Assembly: GCF_000767465.1 (NCBI RefSeq)
Contig: NZ_CP009291.1
Coordinates: 1,178,001-1,242,000, forward strand
Reading direction: 5' to 3'
From: Novosphingobium pentaromativorans US6-1
Lineage (GTDB): Bacteria; Pseudomonadota; Alphaproteobacteria; Sphingomonadales; Sphingomonadaceae
DNA: 64,000 bases
Below the pieces are notes generated by a model. That model was not told the origin of the DNA and ran no database searches. It saw only the letters and a program-made list of their open reading frames with translations. Positions 28,824-39,131 of this stretch are shown piece after piece. The translations under genes and the position numbers were made by a program. Position 1 is the first letter of the stretch, and the number at the start of each line of letters is the position of its first letter.

Positions 28824-30548
28824 ATGCCCAGCATCAAGTCCGCCAAGGTTGCCGACGTCATCGTCGAAACGCTCGAGCAGGCTGGCGTGCGGCGATGCTA
28901 CGGCGTCCCGGGCGACACACTGAACCACGTCACCGACGCAATCCGGCGCAGCGATATGCGCTGGATTCACGTCCGCCACGAGGAGGCCGGCGGCTTCGCA
29001 GCCGGCGCCGACGCGATGCTGACCGGCGAACTGGCCGCCTGCGCGGGATCGTGCGGGCCAGGCAGCCTGCATTTCATCAACGGTCTGTTCGAAAGCCACC
29101 GCAACCGCGCACCCGTGGTGCTGATCGCCAGCCAGATCGTGCGCGACGAACTGGGGTTCGACTTCCCGCAGGAAGTGGACTTCCGCCAGGTCTATGCCGC
29201 GTGCAGCGTCTTCTGCGAGGAGATCCGCACACCCGCGCAGGCCCGCCGCAAGACGGCCATGGCAGCTCAGGCCGCTCTGGCCAGGAAAGGTGTCGCCGTC
29301 CTGATCGTGCCTGCCGACGTATCGCAGGCCGATGCTCCCGAGGAGCCGCCTTTCCTCGTCCACAGGTCGCAGCCGCGAACCCTGCCTTCGCAAGCCGAAC
29401 TGCAGACCTTCGCCGATGCTCTCAACGACGGTGGACGTATCGCCATCTACGGTGGGTCGGGCTGCGAGGCAGCCCACGCGCAAGTCCTCGCCCTTGCCGC
29501 AAAGCTCAAGGCTCCGGTCGCCCACACCTCGCGCGCCAAGGACTTCCTCGAGCACGATAATCCCAACCTCGTCGGCATGACCGGCATATTCGGATCCGAA
29601 GCCGGCTATCACGCGCTGATGGACTGCGACACGCTGCTGCTGCTCGGCTGCGACTTCGCCTGGCGCCAGTACTATCCCGACAAGGCTACGATCCTGCAGA
29701 TCGACATCGACGGCACCCATCTGGGCAGGCGTCACCCCGTCGACCATGCCGCGGTGGGCAATGTGCGCGATACGCTGGATGCACTGCTCCCGCTGGTCGA
29801 CGAATGCGCGGATCGCGACTTCCTCGATGAATGCCTCAAGCATCGCGAGCGCGCAGTGAGCGAGCAGGAGCGGCACGCCAAGGCCGATGACGATCACGCC
29901 ATTCATCCCCAGTACCTGACCGAGACGATTGCCCGCCACGCCGATGTCGATGCGATCTGGACCGCCGACGGCGGCTCACCGATGGTCTGGTGCCTGCGTC
30001 ACGTCCCCTCGACGGGGCGCAACCGTACCATGGTCTCGCTGACGCACGGGACGATGGCCAATGCCATGCCGCAGGCGCTGGGCGCAAAGGCCGCATTCCC
30101 GGATCGGCAGGTCATCTCGCTATCGGGTGACGGCGGGCTCACCATGCTCCTGGGAGACCTGCTCACCGCCGTGCAGGAGGACCTGCCTATCAAGGTCTGC
30201 GTCTTCGACAATTCCTCGCTGGGATTCGTGGAACTGGAGCAGAAGGTCGAAGGGCTGCTCGATGCCTATACCGACCTCAAGAATCCGGACTTCGCCCGCA
30301 TGGCCGAAGTCATCGGCTTCTGGGGACGCCGCGTCGAGAAGGCGAGCGACCTAGACGCGGCAGTCGCGCAATGGCTGGCCCATCCGGGCCCGGCCCTGCT
30401 CGATGTCGTCACCGACCGCTACGAACTGGTCATGCCGCCCAAGGTCGAGGCAAAGCAGGTCTTTGGCACTGCGCTCTATTCAGCCAAGGCGGTCCTGTCC
30501 GGCCGCACCGGCGATGTCGTCGATCTGGTCAAGGGCGCACTGTCCTGA
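28824..30548 (+). CDS. poxB: thiamine-diphosphate-dependent pyruvate dehydrogenase (PoxB-like)
   Basis: A 574-aa ThDP enzyme colinear with E. coli PoxB, which decarboxylates pyruvate to acetate and passes electrons to ubiquinone at the membrane. It shows the ThDP-active-site glutamate in RHEEAGGFAAGADA, CAGSCGPGSLHFINGLFESH, GGSGCEAAH, QALGAKAAFPDRQVISLSGD with the GDG..NN-type cofactor motif, and a C-terminal YSAKAVLSGR of the membrane-binding tail. ATG at 28824 has GGAG upstream; the longer frame to 28674 runs into the phosphotransferase remnant. Confidence 0.87.
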   Translation: MPSIKSAKVADVIVETLEQAGVRRCYGVPGDTLNHVTDAIRRSDMRWIHVRHEEAGGFAAGADAMLTGELAACAGSCGPGSLHFINGLFESHRNRAPVVLIASQIVRDELGFDFPQEVDFRQVYAACSVFCEEIRTPAQARRKTAMAAQAALARKGVAVLIVPADVSQADAPEEPPFLVHRSQPRTLPSQAELQTFADALNDGGRIAIYGGSGCEAAHAQVLALAAKLKAPVAHTSRAKDFLEHDNPNLVGMTGIFGSEAGYHALMDCDTLLLLGCDFAWRQYYPDKATILQIDIDGTHLGRRHPVDHAAVGNVRDTLDALLPLVDECADRDFLDECLKHRERAVSEQERHAKADDDHAIHPQYLTETIARHADVDAIWTADGGSPMVWCLRHVPSTGRNRTMVSLTHGTMANAMPQALGAKAAFPDRQVISLSGDGGLTMLLGDLLTAVQEDLPIKVCVFDNSSLGFVELEQKVEGLLDAYTDLKNPDFARMAEVIGFWGRRVEKASDLDAAVAQWLAHPGPALLDVVTDRYELVMPPKVEAKQVFGTALYSAKAVLSGRTGDVVDLVKGALS

Positions 30549-30587
30549 CTTTCGCAAAGCGCACTGGAAATGCGCGCCGAAACGAAG

Positions 30588-30615
30588 AGGGACCCGGGTT
30601 CCCGCCGGGCCCTTT
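30588..30615 (+). terminator. terminator hairpin after poxB-like gene
   Basis: AGGG-A-CCCGG pairs with CCGGG-CCCT across a 7-nt loop, and TTTCC follows. It is about 40 bp past the stop. Confidence 0.6.
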
Positions 30616-30618
30616 CCT

Positions 30619-30780
30619 TCATGCGGCAGGTCGACTGCTTCGAGAGCCCCTGGGTGGGCGCCGGCTTTGGAGAAGACTGCGGAACGAACGGCTCTTGAAC
30701 AGCCACCTGCCGTCGATCTTGATGCACGTGTCCTCATAGAGGCCGCGATGCAGACGGTCTGCCCATGGCCGGGACATAGC
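30619..30780 (-). pseudogene. C-terminal remnant of a SnoaL-like (NTF2-fold) protein
   Basis: The minus strand reads AMSRPWADRLHRGLYEDTCI followed by KIDGRWLFKSRSFR, then a stop at 30619. The LYEDxxxKxDGRWLFKSR pattern is that of the last two strands of SnoaL-like proteins. Only about 50 codons remain, and the piece has lost its N-terminal half. It abuts the next remnant head to head at about 30780. Confidence 0.55.
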
Positions 30781-31049
30781 GCGGCAAGACCGCACTCAAG
30801 GAACTTTGCACCAAGGTCATGGCGATGTGCAATGTCGCCAGCATCGACCGGGTCGAGACGACCGCAGGCAAGAACCACGCCGTGACACTTCTTTCGTTTC
30901 GCTTTGCCGACCCGAACCTTGCGCCGGCGGAGCCAGGCGGGGTATTCAAGTTGCGCAATGGCAAGTGCTGCGAGATCAAAACCTGCGACTACGATCCTTC
31001 GGTCTTCCATGCCGCATCCAGGGCCAAGGCAGCCGCAAGCGCGGCCTGA
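30780..31049 (+). pseudogene. N-terminally truncated SnoaL-like (NTF2-fold) protein
   Basis: The frame opens just after a stop at 30777 and reads KELCTKVMAMCNVASIDRVE, then NHAVTLLSFRFADP, VFKLRNGKCCEIKTCDYDPS and VFHAASRAKAAA. The last part (K-x-RDGK-x-x-EIKxxxYDP) is the C-terminal half of SnoaL-like proteins. No start with a ribosome site is evident except an ATG at 30819, so a short 76-aa protein could still be made, but the N-terminal part of the domain is missing. Confidence 0.55.
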
Positions 31050-31085
31050 CCTGCTCGGCCCCTCAGTCAATCGGCGAGCGAGATC

Positions 31086-32054
31086 ATGAAGGCAGTCTAT
31101 TACTTCGAGAACGGCGGGCCGCAGGTCATGCAATATGGCGACCTGCCCGACCCCGAGGTCGGCCCCGGGACCGTGCTCATCGCCGTCGAATGGGTCTCCA
31201 TCGAAGGTGGCGACCTGCTCAACCGGCTGGTCGCGCCGCCGCCCTCGACGCCGTTCGTTCCCGGCTACCAGGCTGCAGGAACCGTTATTGCCGCGGGGTC
31301 CGATGTCACCCGCTTCAAGGAAGGCGACAAAGTCGTGGGCTTCAACTGGCACGGCAGCCATGCCGAGCTTTTCGCAGTGCCCGAGCATTACGCCTATCCC
31401 GTGCCCGAAGGCATGGACTTGCGGCAGGCGGCAACCATCCCGGTTCCCTTCGGCACCGCGCATGACTCGCTGTTCCAGTTCGGGCAGATGCAGCCGGGCG
31501 AATTCGTCCTTGTCCAGGGCGCGGCAGGCGGCGTCGGCCTTGCTGCCGTACAACTTGCCAGTCAGGCAGGCGCGGTCGTGATCGGCACGGCATCCAGCCA
31601 CGAACGACTGGAACGGATCGTGCCTTTCGGCCTTCACCACGGCATCGACTACCGCACGGAGGACATCGCTGCGCGGTGCAAGGAGATCACCGGGGGCAAG
31701 GGCATCGACCTCATTCTCGACCTTGCCGGTGGACAGGGCAAGGATGCCCTCGTCAACGCGATCCGCCCGCATGGCCGCTACGCCGTCATCGGCGCCGCCA
31801 CGGGCAACCTGCCCAGCTTCGGGTTCTTCGAACTGATCCGAAAGGCGATGCACGTCTACGGCATTTCCTTCGGCCGCGAGATGCATACCGAACGCGCCCA
31901 CGCCCTGCTAGCCGACATCGCCCGGCGCATGGCCGAAGGCAATCTGCAGATGCCGATCGACGCGGTGTTCGATCTCGCCGACGCGGTCGCCGCGCATCGG
32001 CATGTCGCCGAGGGCCATCCCTTCGGCCGCGTGCTCATGAAAGTCAGCCGTTAA
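31086..32054 (+). CDS. zinc-independent quinone oxidoreductase-type dehydrogenase (MDR family)
   Basis: A 322-aa NADPH-dependent oxidoreductase. It has the GroES-like N-terminal domain (PGYQAAGTVIAAGSDVTRFKEGDKVVGF) and the Rossmann motif VLVQGAAGGVGLAAVQLAS at about 143-160, with no cysteine cluster for structural zinc. This is the quinone oxidoreductase (QOR) type. It follows the truncated SnoaL piece by 36 bp, on the same strand. Confidence 0.85.
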   Translation: MKAVYYFENGGPQVMQYGDLPDPEVGPGTVLIAVEWVSIEGGDLLNRLVAPPPSTPFVPGYQAAGTVIAAGSDVTRFKEGDKVVGFNWHGSHAELFAVPEHYAYPVPEGMDLRQAATIPVPFGTAHDSLFQFGQMQPGEFVLVQGAAGGVGLAAVQLASQAGAVVIGTASSHERLERIVPFGLHHGIDYRTEDIAARCKEITGGKGIDLILDLAGGQGKDALVNAIRPHGRYAVIGAATGNLPSFGFFELIRKAMHVYGISFGREMHTERAHALLADIARRMAEGNLQMPIDAVFDLADAVAAHRHVAEGHPFGRVLMKVSR

Positions 32055-32126
32055 ATCGTGAAGCCACAGCCGGAGGTGCGCTTGCCCTGCGGCTTCGCCA
32101 GACACCGCCTTCGATAATCGTGCGCG

Positions 32127-33161
<1,035 letters not shown>

Positions 33162-34511
33162 CTAGCCGGCCCGGCGCGCTTCATCGCCTGCAGACGCGCG
33201 GTCGACGGGCCGCTCCAGCGGCAGTCCCAGGATTGCGAAGGCCGCGACGATCGAACCGAGCCCGATGGCAGCTGCGACCAGCGGAAGACTGAAACCGCTC
33301 GCGAAAAGGAACCCGGCCACGACCGGTCCCAGCGCTGCACCGCCGCGTCCCAGGCCGATGACGATGCCGGTGCCCCCGGCCCGCAGCCGCGCCGGATAGG
33401 CCGCCGCGATCAGGGCATAAAGACCGACTACGGCGGCATTGGAGAAGAACCCGGCAATAGCCGCAGCCCGCTTGAGCGGATCGAGGCCGCCCGTCGTCAG
33501 GCCGAAAGCCGCGATCATCAGGAAACTGAGCACGAGTATCGCTACCATCAGCTTGCGCAGCGGCATGCGCGTGGCCAGCAAGCTGAACAGCAGCGAACCG
33601 GTCATCCCGCCCACATTGGCCCAGACGAGCACGCCGCCGGCCGCAGAAGGCTCGAAGCCCATGTCGACCACGATCTTGGGGATCCACTTGAGGATGAAAT
33701 AGAACGCGGTCATGTGGAAGAAGTAGGCAACGGTCAGCAGGATGGTGACCCGGCGCATGTCGCCCTTGAACAGTCCCTCTCGGTCCGCCCTGCCGACGGC
33801 TTCGACCGGCGGCACCATCTCGACGACCCGGTGGCCCAGCCGACGCAGCGACTTGTTCACCCTGCCCAGCGCTCCCCCGGGACCGAACCGGCGCATCGAA
33901 AGGTCGATCGATTCCGGCAGGACCAGCAGGACGACCGGCAGGAAGGCAATGGTCATGCCCGCACCCAGCCAGAAGATGTCGCGCCAGGTTCCCTCGACAA
34001 GCAGGCTCGAGGCGATGCCGCCGCCGACGATCGCGCCCAGCGGATAACCCGCTGCCATGATCGCCACGGCAGCAGAGCGATAGCGTGCGTTCGACGCTTC
34101 TGCGACGATGGCGTTGCAGCAGGCCAGCATGCCGCCGATCCCCAGTCCGGTGATCAGGCGGATCACTGCAAGCTGGACGATGCCGCCGGACAGTGCCGCC
34201 GCCGTCATGCCTGCGGCCATCACCAGCAGGCTGGCTATCACCACGGGAATGCGGCCCAGCCGGTCCGCCGCCATGCCCAGCAGGATGGAGCCGACCGACA
34301 TGCCGATCAGCTCCATCGAGAGGATGAGACCAAGGGCAGCGCGGTCTACACCCCAGTCGGCCGCGATACCCGGAGCGGCAAAGCTGATCGAAAGGACGTC
34401 GAAGCCATCCAGTCCGTTGAGCAGCACGCACAAGGCCACGACGACGATCTGCCGCCAGGTCATGCGCCCCGAATCGACGATCTCACGCGGATCGGTTACG
34501 CTTGATGCCAT
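33162..34511 (-). CDS. MFS transporter, aromatic acid:H+ symporter family
   Basis: A 449-aa, 12-helix major facilitator. The N-terminal LNGLDGFDVLSISFAAPGIA carries the DGxD-type aspartates of the AAHS (PcaK, MhpT, VanK) group, followed by the intracellular DRLGRIP motif (AADRLGR). It lies directly downstream of an aromatic-aldehyde dehydrogenase, so it probably imports an aromatic acid such as ferulate, vanillate or protocatechuate. The identity of the substrate is inferred from family and context. Confidence 0.87.
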   Translation of the reverse strand: MASSVTDPREIVDSGRMTWRQIVVVALCVLLNGLDGFDVLSISFAAPGIAADWGVDRAALGLILSMELIGMSVGSILLGMAADRLGRIPVVIASLLVMAAGMTAAALSGGIVQLAVIRLITGLGIGGMLACCNAIVAEASNARYRSAAVAIMAAGYPLGAIVGGGIASSLLVEGTWRDIFWLGAGMTIAFLPVVLLVLPESIDLSMRRFGPGGALGRVNKSLRRLGHRVVEMVPPVEAVGRADREGLFKGDMRRVTILLTVAYFFHMTAFYFILKWIPKIVVDMGFEPSAAGGVLVWANVGGMTGSLLFSLLATRMPLRKLMVAILVLSFLMIAAFGLTTGGLDPLKRAAAIAGFFSNAAVVGLYALIAAAYPARLRAGGTGIVIGLGRGGAALGPVVAGFLFASGFSLPLVAAAIGLGSIVAAFAILGLPLERPVDRASAGDEARRAG

Positions 34512-34582
34512 CTGCTTTTCTCTCCCGCCCGCGGGCTGGTCCTGGTGTCTGTCCGGATCGGTGGCGCTCTTAGCGCCTGCCC

Positions 34583-35980
34583 TCAGATCGGGTAGTGGCC
34601 ACCCTCGGTCTCCACTGTGATCCAGCGGGTCTCGGTGAAGCTGTCGATGCCCTGACGCCCGCCGAAGCGGCCGTAGCCCGACGCGCCGACCCCGCCGAAC
34701 GGCATTTGGGGTTCGTCATGCACGGTCGGTCCATTGACGTGACAGATGCCCGCACGGACCTGCCGCGCCAGCTTCATGCCGCGCGGGATGTCGCGCGTGA
34801 AGATGGCGGAAGACAGGCCGTATTCGCTGTCATTGGCAAGCGCCACGGCATGGTCGGCGTCCCTGGCCCGCACTATCCCGACAACCGGCCCGAAGCTCTC
34901 GTCGCGAAACAGCTTCATGTCCGTGGTCACGCCGTCGATGACATGAGCCGGCATCAGCACACCTTGCGCCTCGCCACCGGCCAGCTGCCGGGCACCCTTG
35001 GCGAGCGCATCCTCGATCAGCGCGAGGCAATGGTCCACCGTCTTGCGATCGACCACGGCGCCGAGCGGTGTCTTGCCCTCGCGCGGATCGCCCACGGCCA
35101 TCGAGGCGGCCTTCGCGGCGAAGCGCTGCGCGAACTCATCGGCCACCGCTTCGACCACGATGATGCGCTCGGTCGACATGCAGATCTGGCCCTGGTTCAT
35201 GAAGGCACCGAAAGCGGCAGCCTTCACCGCCTCGTCGAGATCGGCATCTTCCAGCACGATAAACGGCGCCTTGCCGCCCAGTTCGAGCAGGCAGGGCTTG
35301 AGATGTTCAGCCGCCCGCCTGGCGATGATCCGGCCCACCGCCGTAGAACCGGTGAAGTTGATGCGGCGGACCTCCGGAGCGTCGATGAGCGCGCCGACGA
35401 CTTCGCCGGCATCGGCAGGAGCGTTGGTGACGCACTGTACGAGACCTTCGGGGAATCCCGCCTCGGCAAAGGCCTCGACAATCAGCCGGTGCGTTTCCGG
35501 GCAACTCTCGCTCGCCTTGAGAATGACAGCATTTCCGCAGGCCAGCGGAACCGCAATGGCGCGCACGCCCAGAATGACCGGCGCATTCCATGGGGCGATG
35601 CCCAGGATCACCCCGACCGGTTCCTTCACGGCCATGGCAATGCAGCCCGGCTTGTCCGAAGGAATGACCTCGCCGGCGATCTGGGTCGTCAGTGCAGCAG
35701 CTTCGCGGACCGTTCCTGCAGCCAGCATGACATTGAAACGCGCCCAGCCCTCGGTCGCGCCGATTTCTCCCATCATGGCATTGACGAAACTGTCAGCCCG
35801 CGCCTCCAGCGCGTCCGCAGCGCGGTTCAGTACGGCACGCCGCGCGTTGGGCCCCATCGCCGCCCATTCGGGTTGCACGGCGGCCGCGGAAGCTGCGATC
35901 GCCGCCATATCCCCGGCCTGCATGGCTGTCGCAGCCGAAGCGATTTCGCCGGTTATGGGATTGATGCGCTGAAAGTCCAT
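34583..35980 (-). CDS. aldehyde dehydrogenase, vanillin/salicylaldehyde type
   Basis: An NAD(P)-dependent dehydrogenase of 465 aa. Catalytic residues are Glu233 in LLELGGKAPF and Cys267 in NQGQICMST, with PWNAPVILGV and GSTAVGR for the cofactor. The start MDFQRINPITGEI and the GGKAPFIVLEDADLDEAV stretch resemble vanillin and salicylaldehyde dehydrogenases (for example LigV-type). Next to the ferBA cluster it would oxidise the aldehyde released by the FerB lyase. The exact aldehyde is inferred. Confidence 0.85.
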   Translation of the reverse strand: MDFQRINPITGEIASAATAMQAGDMAAIAASAAAVQPEWAAMGPNARRAVLNRAADALEARADSFVNAMMGEIGATEGWARFNVMLAAGTVREAAALTTQIAGEVIPSDKPGCIAMAVKEPVGVILGIAPWNAPVILGVRAIAVPLACGNAVILKASESCPETHRLIVEAFAEAGFPEGLVQCVTNAPADAGEVVGALIDAPEVRRINFTGSTAVGRIIARRAAEHLKPCLLELGGKAPFIVLEDADLDEAVKAAAFGAFMNQGQICMSTERIIVVEAVADEFAQRFAAKAASMAVGDPREGKTPLGAVVDRKTVDHCLALIEDALAKGARQLAGGEAQGVLMPAHVIDGVTTDMKLFRDESFGPVVGIVRARDADHAVALANDSEYGLSSAIFTRDIPRGMKLARQVRAGICHVNGPTVHDEPQMPFGGVGASGYGRFGGRQGIDSFTETRWITVETEGGHYPI

Positions 35981-36009
35981 TTGTCGTGTCCTTGATGTGG
36001 AAAAAGGAA

Positions 36010-36042
36010 GGCCCGGCCCTGCCTTACCGGCAGGGCCGGGCC
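36010..36042 (-). terminator. strong terminator after the TonB receptor
   Basis: GGCCCGGCCCTGCC pairs with GGCAGGGCCGGGCC, a perfect 14-bp stem with a 5-nt loop, followed on the minus strand by TTCCTTTTTCC. It lies 36 bp past the receptor stop and 30 bp before the aldehyde dehydrogenase start, so the latter probably depends on readthrough or a very close promoter. Confidence 0.9.
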
Positions 36043-36077
36043 ATGACGCTCAGGGAAGAGCGCCGGGGGGTAAAACG

Positions 36078-38480
36078 TCAGAACGCATAGCCAACCTGCA
36101 TGTACCACGCGCGCGGGCGGGCGTAGATCACCTCGGCGTAGCCCAGGGTCGCGAGCGAGGCGTTGCCCTGAACCTTGTAATGCTCGTTGAAGAGGTTCTG
36201 GACACCGGCCTGCACGGTCAGCCCCTTGCCGTCCTGCGCCAGGGTCAGCGAGGCGTTGGTCACGGCATAGTCGCCCTGCTCGATCTCGGGAACGCTGCCG
36301 GTGATGAAGGTGGTCTTGGTCTGGTAGCTGACGTCCACGCGCGGAGTCAGCGTCCAGCTTCCCAGCAGGACCTCGTAGCCGATGCCCAGATTGCCCTGGA
36401 AGGAAGGCGTGAGCGGCAGTTCGTCACCCGGAGCGATCGTCGCGGTCGCGCCCGGAATGTCGGTGACCGAGCGGATCTGGTCGTCGAGATGGCTGAGTCC
36501 GGCATCGATCTGCAGGCCCCAGGCCGTATGGTAGCTGAACTCCGCCTCGAAGCCCTGCATACGTGCCTTGCCGGCATTGAACAGCAGCGGCACGACGCCC
36601 TGGCGGAAGATGAGCTGGATATCCTTGTAGTCGGCGCGGAAGGCCGCAAGGTTCAACCGGACGTCGCCAAGGTCGAACTTCGCACCCACTTCATAGCTGG
36701 TAACCTTCTCCTCGTCGAAGGGCACCGGCACGAAACCCGGCGGCGGCGCGTTGTAACGGGTATTGAAACCGCCCGACTTGAAGCTGTTGGCATAGGAAAG
36801 ATAAGTGCTCAGCCAAGGCGTTACATTGTAACGGATGCTCGCCGAACCGGTCAGCGCCGAGAAGCTCTTCCGATAGGGCCGGTAATAGATATAAAGCGGC
36901 CCACCGTCTGGAATCGCCTCGGTCGGCAGTGGATCGGGGTCAGGCAACGTGGAGGGGAAAAGGCTGCTGACATTGCCGATGTAGGACTTCTTGTCCTTCG
37001 TATAGCGCGCGCCGACAGACAGTTCGAGATCGTCGGTGAGTTCGTAGGACACCTCGCCGAAGGCTGCGACGGAATCGGTCTTGAGGTCGGAAAGCTGGAG
37101 ATCGCGGCTGCCCGGCCCACCGGCAAGGACAGAGGATATGACCGGCGGCGACGGCGGGAAAGCAAGAAGAACCGTGGCCCGTTCGAAGCTCTTCTCGTTG
37201 TAGTAGAATCCGCCCAGGATCATGTTCAGCCGGTTGAAATCGAACTGGAACTGGAACTCCTGGCTGAATTGTTCCGAATTGGTGGTCAGGTCGGTAGTCA
37301 GGATCTCGAACGGGGTGTTGTCCGCATCGCGAACGCCGCGTGATTTCGTCTTGCGATAGGACGTGATCGACTTGAAGCTCAGCCAGTCCGACAAGGTCGC
37401 CCGCGCCGTCGCGGCGAGGCCCCAGGTTTCCGACGTGCTGGTGACGGGCGCCGTGCCGCCATTCGTGAACTTGCCCAGGGCCTGCGCGTCGTTGGCGCAG
37501 CGCGCGTCAGCCGTAGCAGGCACGAAAGGCGCCCCGAAACGCGGATCGCCGGGGGTCAACGGCGCGAACGGGATGGTCGCGCCGGGACAACCCGCACCGA
37601 CGCTGACGATGGCCGGCACCGGCGCGGTCTCATTGATACCTGCGAATACGAAGGGCGCGCCGTTTTCGTCGCGCTTGTTGTAATCGCCCCGAATAAACAG
37701 GTCGAAATCGCTCGACGGCTCCCACTTGATCGAACCGCCAAGGCTCCAGGAATTGTCGTTACCCAGATCGCGGCCATCGAAGATACGGGTGACATAGCCA
37801 TCGCGCTTGCGGAAGCCGCCCGAGACGCGCGCCGCGACCGTCTCGCCGAGCGGCAGATTGAGCGCCGCAAAACCTTCGCGCAGGTTGTCGTCACCGATGC
37901 GCACGCGGCCTTTTCCGCTGAATTCGCCAAGCACCGGCTGCTTGGTACGCACGAGGATTGCGCCGCCGATAGTATTGCGGCCGAAGAGCGTGCCCTGCGG
38001 GCCGCGAAGCACTTCGACCCCGGCAATGTCGCCGAAGTCGATGGCACCGCCAACGGCCCTGCCGACATAGACTTCATCGATGTAGATGCCGACGCCCGGA
38101 TCGACTGCGGCAGTCGGGTCCAGCTGGCCAATACCGCGAATGAACACGACGGTCGCGGCGCTGGTGCCCGACAACTGGCCGGCCGACTTGAACTGAAGGC
38201 TGGGAGTGACCCGCTCGAGGTCTTGAGTTTGCTGGATCTGCCGGGTTTCCAGCATTTCGGCAGATAGCGCAGTAATCGCGACCGGAGTTTCCTGAAGGCT
38301 TTCCTCACGCCGCCTTGCCGTTACCACGATGATATTTGCTTCACTCTGGCCGCGCCTGGCCTGCGTTTCGCCCTCGCCTTCCTGTGCCAGCGCGGTGGAG
38401 GACAGTCCCGCTGCCGCGACCAGCGACAGGCAGGTCGACGCCGCATAGATTCCACGCATGATTTTCAAATGCCTAGCCAT
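36078..38480 (-). CDS. TonB-dependent outer-membrane receptor
   Basis: A protein of 800 aa. It has a signal peptide (MARHLKIMRGIYAAS..., cleavage near ALAQ), a TonB-box-like NIIVVTARRREESLQ, a plug domain (ETPVAITALSAEML, RGPQGTLFGRNTIGGAI) and a 22-strand barrel ending in aromatic PRAWYMQVGYAF. It is in front of the aromatic aldehyde dehydrogenase and the AAHS transporter, so it may take up a lignin-derived aromatic. The ATG at 38480 has AAGGGAG upstream. It shares a divergent promoter region with the MarR gene. Confidence 0.93.
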   Translation of the reverse strand: MARHLKIMRGIYAASTCLSLVAAAGLSSTALAQEGEGETQARRGQSEANIIVVTARRREESLQETPVAITALSAEMLETRQIQQTQDLERVTPSLQFKSAGQLSGTSAATVVFIRGIGQLDPTAAVDPGVGIYIDEVYVGRAVGGAIDFGDIAGVEVLRGPQGTLFGRNTIGGAILVRTKQPVLGEFSGKGRVRIGDDNLREGFAALNLPLGETVAARVSGGFRKRDGYVTRIFDGRDLGNDNSWSLGGSIKWEPSSDFDLFIRGDYNKRDENGAPFVFAGINETAPVPAIVSVGAGCPGATIPFAPLTPGDPRFGAPFVPATADARCANDAQALGKFTNGGTAPVTSTSETWGLAATARATLSDWLSFKSITSYRKTKSRGVRDADNTPFEILTTDLTTNSEQFSQEFQFQFDFNRLNMILGGFYYNEKSFERATVLLAFPPSPPVISSVLAGGPGSRDLQLSDLKTDSVAAFGEVSYELTDDLELSVGARYTKDKKSYIGNVSSLFPSTLPDPDPLPTEAIPDGGPLYIYYRPYRKSFSALTGSASIRYNVTPWLSTYLSYANSFKSGGFNTRYNAPPPGFVPVPFDEEKVTSYEVGAKFDLGDVRLNLAAFRADYKDIQLIFRQGVVPLLFNAGKARMQGFEAEFSYHTAWGLQIDAGLSHLDDQIRSVTDIPGATATIAPGDELPLTPSFQGNLGIGYEVLLGSWTLTPRVDVSYQTKTTFITGSVPEIEQGDYAVTNASLTLAQDGKGLTVQAGVQNLFNEHYKVQGNASLATLGYAEVIYARPRAWYMQVGYAF

Positions 38481-38543
38481 GCCCAACTCCCTTAAATGAC
38501 GGGCTTTTGCCCGAGGATGCGCTTGGATTGCGCAGCATTCTGT

Positions 38544-38567
38544 TATAATTTATAGCTATATATTATA
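38544..38567. promoter_or_regulatory. 24-bp near-perfect palindrome, candidate MarR operator
   Basis: TATAATTTATAG and CTATATATTATA are adjacent arms matching as an inverted repeat at 11 of 12 positions, with ATAGCTAT at the centre. It lies about 64 bp before the TonB receptor start and 79 bp before the marR start, so one site could serve both. The same 8-bp core ATAGCTAT appears in front of ferB (42183-42190). Confidence 0.65.
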
Positions 38568-38645
38568 GTGATAATCTTCGCAGTGCAAGACCAAAACCCG
38601 TCGATTGGCTTGACAGTGATCGCTTCGTTGTGAACGAGCATTAAC

Positions 38646-39116
38646 ATGGCCGCCCTCGACAAGGCGCAAGGAGACTCCGATACCGTGGCAGACGATTTCA
38701 CCGACCCGCTCGAAATGCGGCCGGGTTACCAGCTGAAGCGCGCCGCAGCTGCTGCCATGAGCGATCTGAACGAGCGCCTTGCGGTGCTCGACCTGCGCCA
38801 GGTGGACGCATCGGTCATGCTCATGATCGATGCGATACCCAATGTCATCGCCAGCCACATTGGCCGCGTCCTCGATATCAAGAGCGCCAACATGGTGCCC
38901 CTGCTGCGCCGCCTCGAGGAGCGCAGACTGATCGAGAAAGTCCCGCTGGACGGCAAGTCGCACGGACTGCACCTCACCGCCGAAGGCGACGTCCTCCTGG
39001 TCGAGGCCCGCGCGATCCTCGATCAGTTCGAGATCGACCTGATGGAACGCATCCCTTTCCAACATCGCGAGCATCTCGCTCCGGCCTTGCGGGCAATCTG
39101 GCATAGCGTGGACTGA
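38646..39116 (+). CDS. ferC: MarR-family regulator, FerC-like
   Basis: A 156-aa MarR protein, with the winged helix at about residues 70-135 (VIASHIGRVLDIKSANMVPL, then LRRLEERRLIEKV and the wing DGKSHGLHLTAEG). In Sphingobium SYK-6 a MarR protein (FerC) represses the ferulate operon and is released by CoA-thioester intermediates. Its gene lies beside ferA and is convergent to it here. The name is by context and I have not compared the sequence. Confidence 0.7.
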   Translation: MAALDKAQGDSDTVADDFTDPLEMRPGYQLKRAAAAAMSDLNERLAVLDLRQVDASVMLMIDAIPNVIASHIGRVLDIKSANMVPLLRRLEERRLIEKVPLDGKSHGLHLTAEGDVLLVEARAILDQFEIDLMERIPFQHREHLAPALRAIWHSVD

Positions 39117-39131
39117 CCGCCGGCCGCCTTC

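Noticed and set aside
28425..29939. 504-codon open frame on the minus strand across the poxB-like gene
   Set aside because: It is a shadow of poxB. The only recognisable coding on this strand is the phosphotransferase tail, which lies in other frames.
30480..31901. 473-codon minus-strand open frame opposite the quinone oxidoreductase
   Set aside because: Antisense to a full MDR gene and in a different frame from the SnoaL-like remnant.
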